This document shows, one piece after another, positions 62,730 to 64,000 of a stretch of 64,000 nt of DNA. The DNA is from Sphaerothrix gracilis. Lineage in GTDB: Bacteria > Cyanobacteriota > Cyanobacteriia > Phormidesmidales > Phormidesmidaceae. Both the position numbers and the translations under genes were made by a program. Location: positions 1 through 64,000 of the forward strand of contig NZ_JASATW010000005.1 in assembly GCF_030405905.1 (NCBI RefSeq). Direction: 5' to 3'. The notes beneath the pieces are model-generated. The model was not told the origin of the DNA and searched no databases. It worked only from the letters and a program-made list of their open reading frames with translations. Numbering within the stretch: position 1 is the first letter of the stretch; the number at the start of each line of letters is the position of its first letter.

Positions 62730-63305
62730 TCAATCTGCAGTCCAGAGGGCAAGGCCACCGCCCCGCCCACGAGCGCCAATACAGTCAGAACGAACCAAAA
62801 AATATTTGAAAAAGGCCTGCTCTTTTAGCCCCTGCTGGGCAAATTCGGCTTCTCGCTGTTTTCCCTGGCGGATAAAGCCGGAGTAGAGCTGAAGTGAGCC
62901 GAGATTGAGGGTCAGTCGGGTAAAGTCAAAAGCTAAGATTTGCTGCCGCTCGTAAAACCGGGTAGGGCCGCTCACGATTAAATCCAATGGGCCAAGCTGC
63001 ACGCGGTTCTTGACCTGCGCCCGATCGCCTATTTCCAGCGGCTCCAACGGCTGATAGGTCAGCGTAATTTTTAGCCAGTTGGGCAAAAAGCGGCCCTTGC
63101 CTAGGGCAATGCCCGCTCGCTGCCGCGTTTTTTTCGTGCCGGTGATAAAGCCTAGCCGCCAGGTACCGACCAAATCTGCATAGGTAGCTGAATGAGACCG
63201 GGCTGATTTCTCTGCTGCTAGCAGCTCTGTTACAACCGCTTCCGGGTCAGGAGGCTGAGTATGACCGTAAGTGAGATAGGCAACCGCTTGGCTCAGCGCC
63301 GTCAT
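62730..63305 (-). CDS. PAP/fibrillin-like protein (plastid-lipid-associated family)
   Basis: The 191-residue protein has the pattern YADLVGTWRLGFITGTKKTR and later FDFTRLTLNLGSLQLYSGF. This resembles cyanobacterial members of the plastoglobulin/fibrillin group, which bind lipids at thylakoids. The match is by eye and other lipocalin-like families are possible. No signal peptide is seen. It is convergent with fbaA and lies 23 bases after the P-type ATPase stop on the same strand. Confidence 0.65.
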   Translation of the reverse strand: MTALSQAVAYLTYGHTQPPDPEAVVTELLAAEKSARSHSATYADLVGTWRLGFITGTKKTRQRAGIALGKGRFLPNWLKITLTYQPLEPLEIGDRAQVKNRVQLGPLDLIVSGPTRFYERQQILAFDFTRLTLNLGSLQLYSGFIRQGKQREAEFAQQGLKEQAFFKYFLVRSDCIGARGRGGGLALWTAD

Positions 63306-63328
63306 AAATAGACCTGTATTTTCCGCTG

Positions 63329-64000
63329 TTAACGGTTTAGCACACGACCGGCGTTTAAGATCGCCAGCAGCGCCACCCCGACATCAGCAAAGACAGCCGC
63401 CCAGAGGCTAGCCAGTCCCACGGCTCCCAAGGTAATAAAGATCGCCTTGACGCCCAGGGCTAGAGCAATATTCTGCCAGACAATTCGCCGCGTTTTGCCC
63501 GCTAGCTGAATAGCTTCTGCAACCTTTGAGGGGGCATCGGTCATAATCACCACGTCGGCGGTTTCGATCGCCGCATCTGACCCTAAACCGCCCATGGCAA
63601 TGCCAACGTCGGCCCTGGCAATGACGGGGGCATCGTTGATACCGTCACCAACAAAGGCAACTTTGCCTCCAGTTTGCTGAGCCTGCTGCAAAATCTTTTC
63701 TAAAGCCTCAACCTTGCCTTCTGGCAGCAGCTCTGCCTGATAGTTATCTAGACCAAGCTGGCTGGCAATGCGATCGGCAACCGACTGGCTATCTCCCGTG
63801 AGCATTGCCGTTTGCAGTCCTTGGGCCTGTAAAGCCTGCACGGCCTCTGGCGCATCTGGCTTCAGCTCATCGGCAATTATTACCCGCCCAGCGTACTCAC
63901 CATCAACCGCTAAATGAGCCACGGTTCCGGCGACAACGCAGACCGAATGGGGAATGTTTTCTTGATGCAGCAGCCGATCGCTGCCCACAAGCACCTGGCG
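63329..64000 (-). CDS. Zn/Cd-type P1B ATPase, C-terminal part only
   Basis: The frame runs open to the window end, so the N-terminal and metal-binding parts lie outside. Visible are the ATP-domain blocks MLTGDSQSV and VGDGINDAPVIARADVGIAM. The last membrane helices contain ALGVKAIF with a lysine and FADVGVALLAILNAGRVL with the DxG aspartate. That lysine and aspartate pair marks the zinc/cadmium/lead-exporting P1B-2 group. A metal-specific symbol is withheld because most of the protein is missing. Confidence 0.88.
   Translation of the reverse strand, partial: RQVLVGSDRLLHQENIPHSVCVVAGTVAHLAVDGEYAGRVIIADELKPDAPEAVQALQAQGLQTAMLTGDSQSVADRIASQLGLDNYQAELLPEGKVEALEKILQQAQQTGGKVAFVGDGINDAPVIARADVGIAMGGLGSDAAIETADVVIMTDAPSKVAEAIQLAGKTRRIVWQNIALALGVKAIFITLGAVGLASLWAAVFADVGVALLAILNAGRVLNR

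Overview
The window is chromosomal DNA of a cyanobacterium. The HIP1 octamer GCGATCGC is scattered through most genes. Several genes belong to families specific to cyanobacteria and plastids: petM, ycf39, CRR6, cruF/cruG, a carotenoid oxygenase, DUF1400, DUF3727, DUF4327 and a PAP/fibrillin-like protein. A Calvin-cycle type class II aldolase, hemB and dxr add the metabolism expected of a phototroph. The mosaic of housekeeping genes with no ribosomal operon resembles filamentous or Leptolyngbya/Synechococcales-type genomes, but I cannot name the species.

Layout. 1-2790 (minus) is a large NACHT NTPase of the NLR/STAND type, cut by the window start, whose C-terminus runs into near-identical 99-bp tandem repeats. 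2791-3460 holds palindromic repeats and a decayed fragment resembling the RuBisCO-small-subunit-like domain of CcmM. 3461-25562 carries a CLC protein, a metallophosphatase, two DUF1400 alpha/beta hydrolases, ligA, a PEP-CTERM surface protein, a histidine kinase, an ABC-2 permease with a thioredoxin-like ferredoxin, an SLC12-like transporter, a carotenoid oxygenase, CRR6, wecB and a pentapeptide protein. 26061-38759 is mostly biosynthetic: ilvD, the cruF-cruG pair for carotenoid glycosides, a CofE-like protein, the conserved run ruvX / DUF3727 / mltG / yqeG, then proB, and thrC followed by a MoaD/ThiS-like protein. 38821-55763 holds acetyltransferases, DUF72, DUF4327, pdxA, petM-ycf39, a sugar-type ABC ATPase, a GyrA/ParC-like subunit, signalling proteins (REC, TPR, multi-PAS kinase, UspA), a hotdog thioesterase and dxr.

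56222-59038 is the most unusual accessory stretch. It encodes a protein with a low-complexity N-terminus and a JAMM/MPN-like C-terminal domain, then a small predicted lipoprotein with a TPR-like helix pair, then a degenerate class-1 isoprenoid synthase. I read the first as a candidate injected or polymorphic-toxin-type effector; that reading is inference. 59048-64000 returns to core genes: an ASCH protein, hemB, tRNA-Lys(UUU), fbaA, a fibrillin-like protein and the C-terminal part of a Zn/Cd-type P-type ATPase cut by the window end.

Genes missed by simple length cut-offs or by the window edge are petM (42183-42287), a 43-residue membrane protein (52369-52500) and the NACHT gene itself. Well-formed terminators lie at 11304-11337, 38790-38817, 59869-59894 and 62696-62726. 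The two strongest leads for new biology are the repeat-expanding NACHT protein and the JAMM-effector locus.
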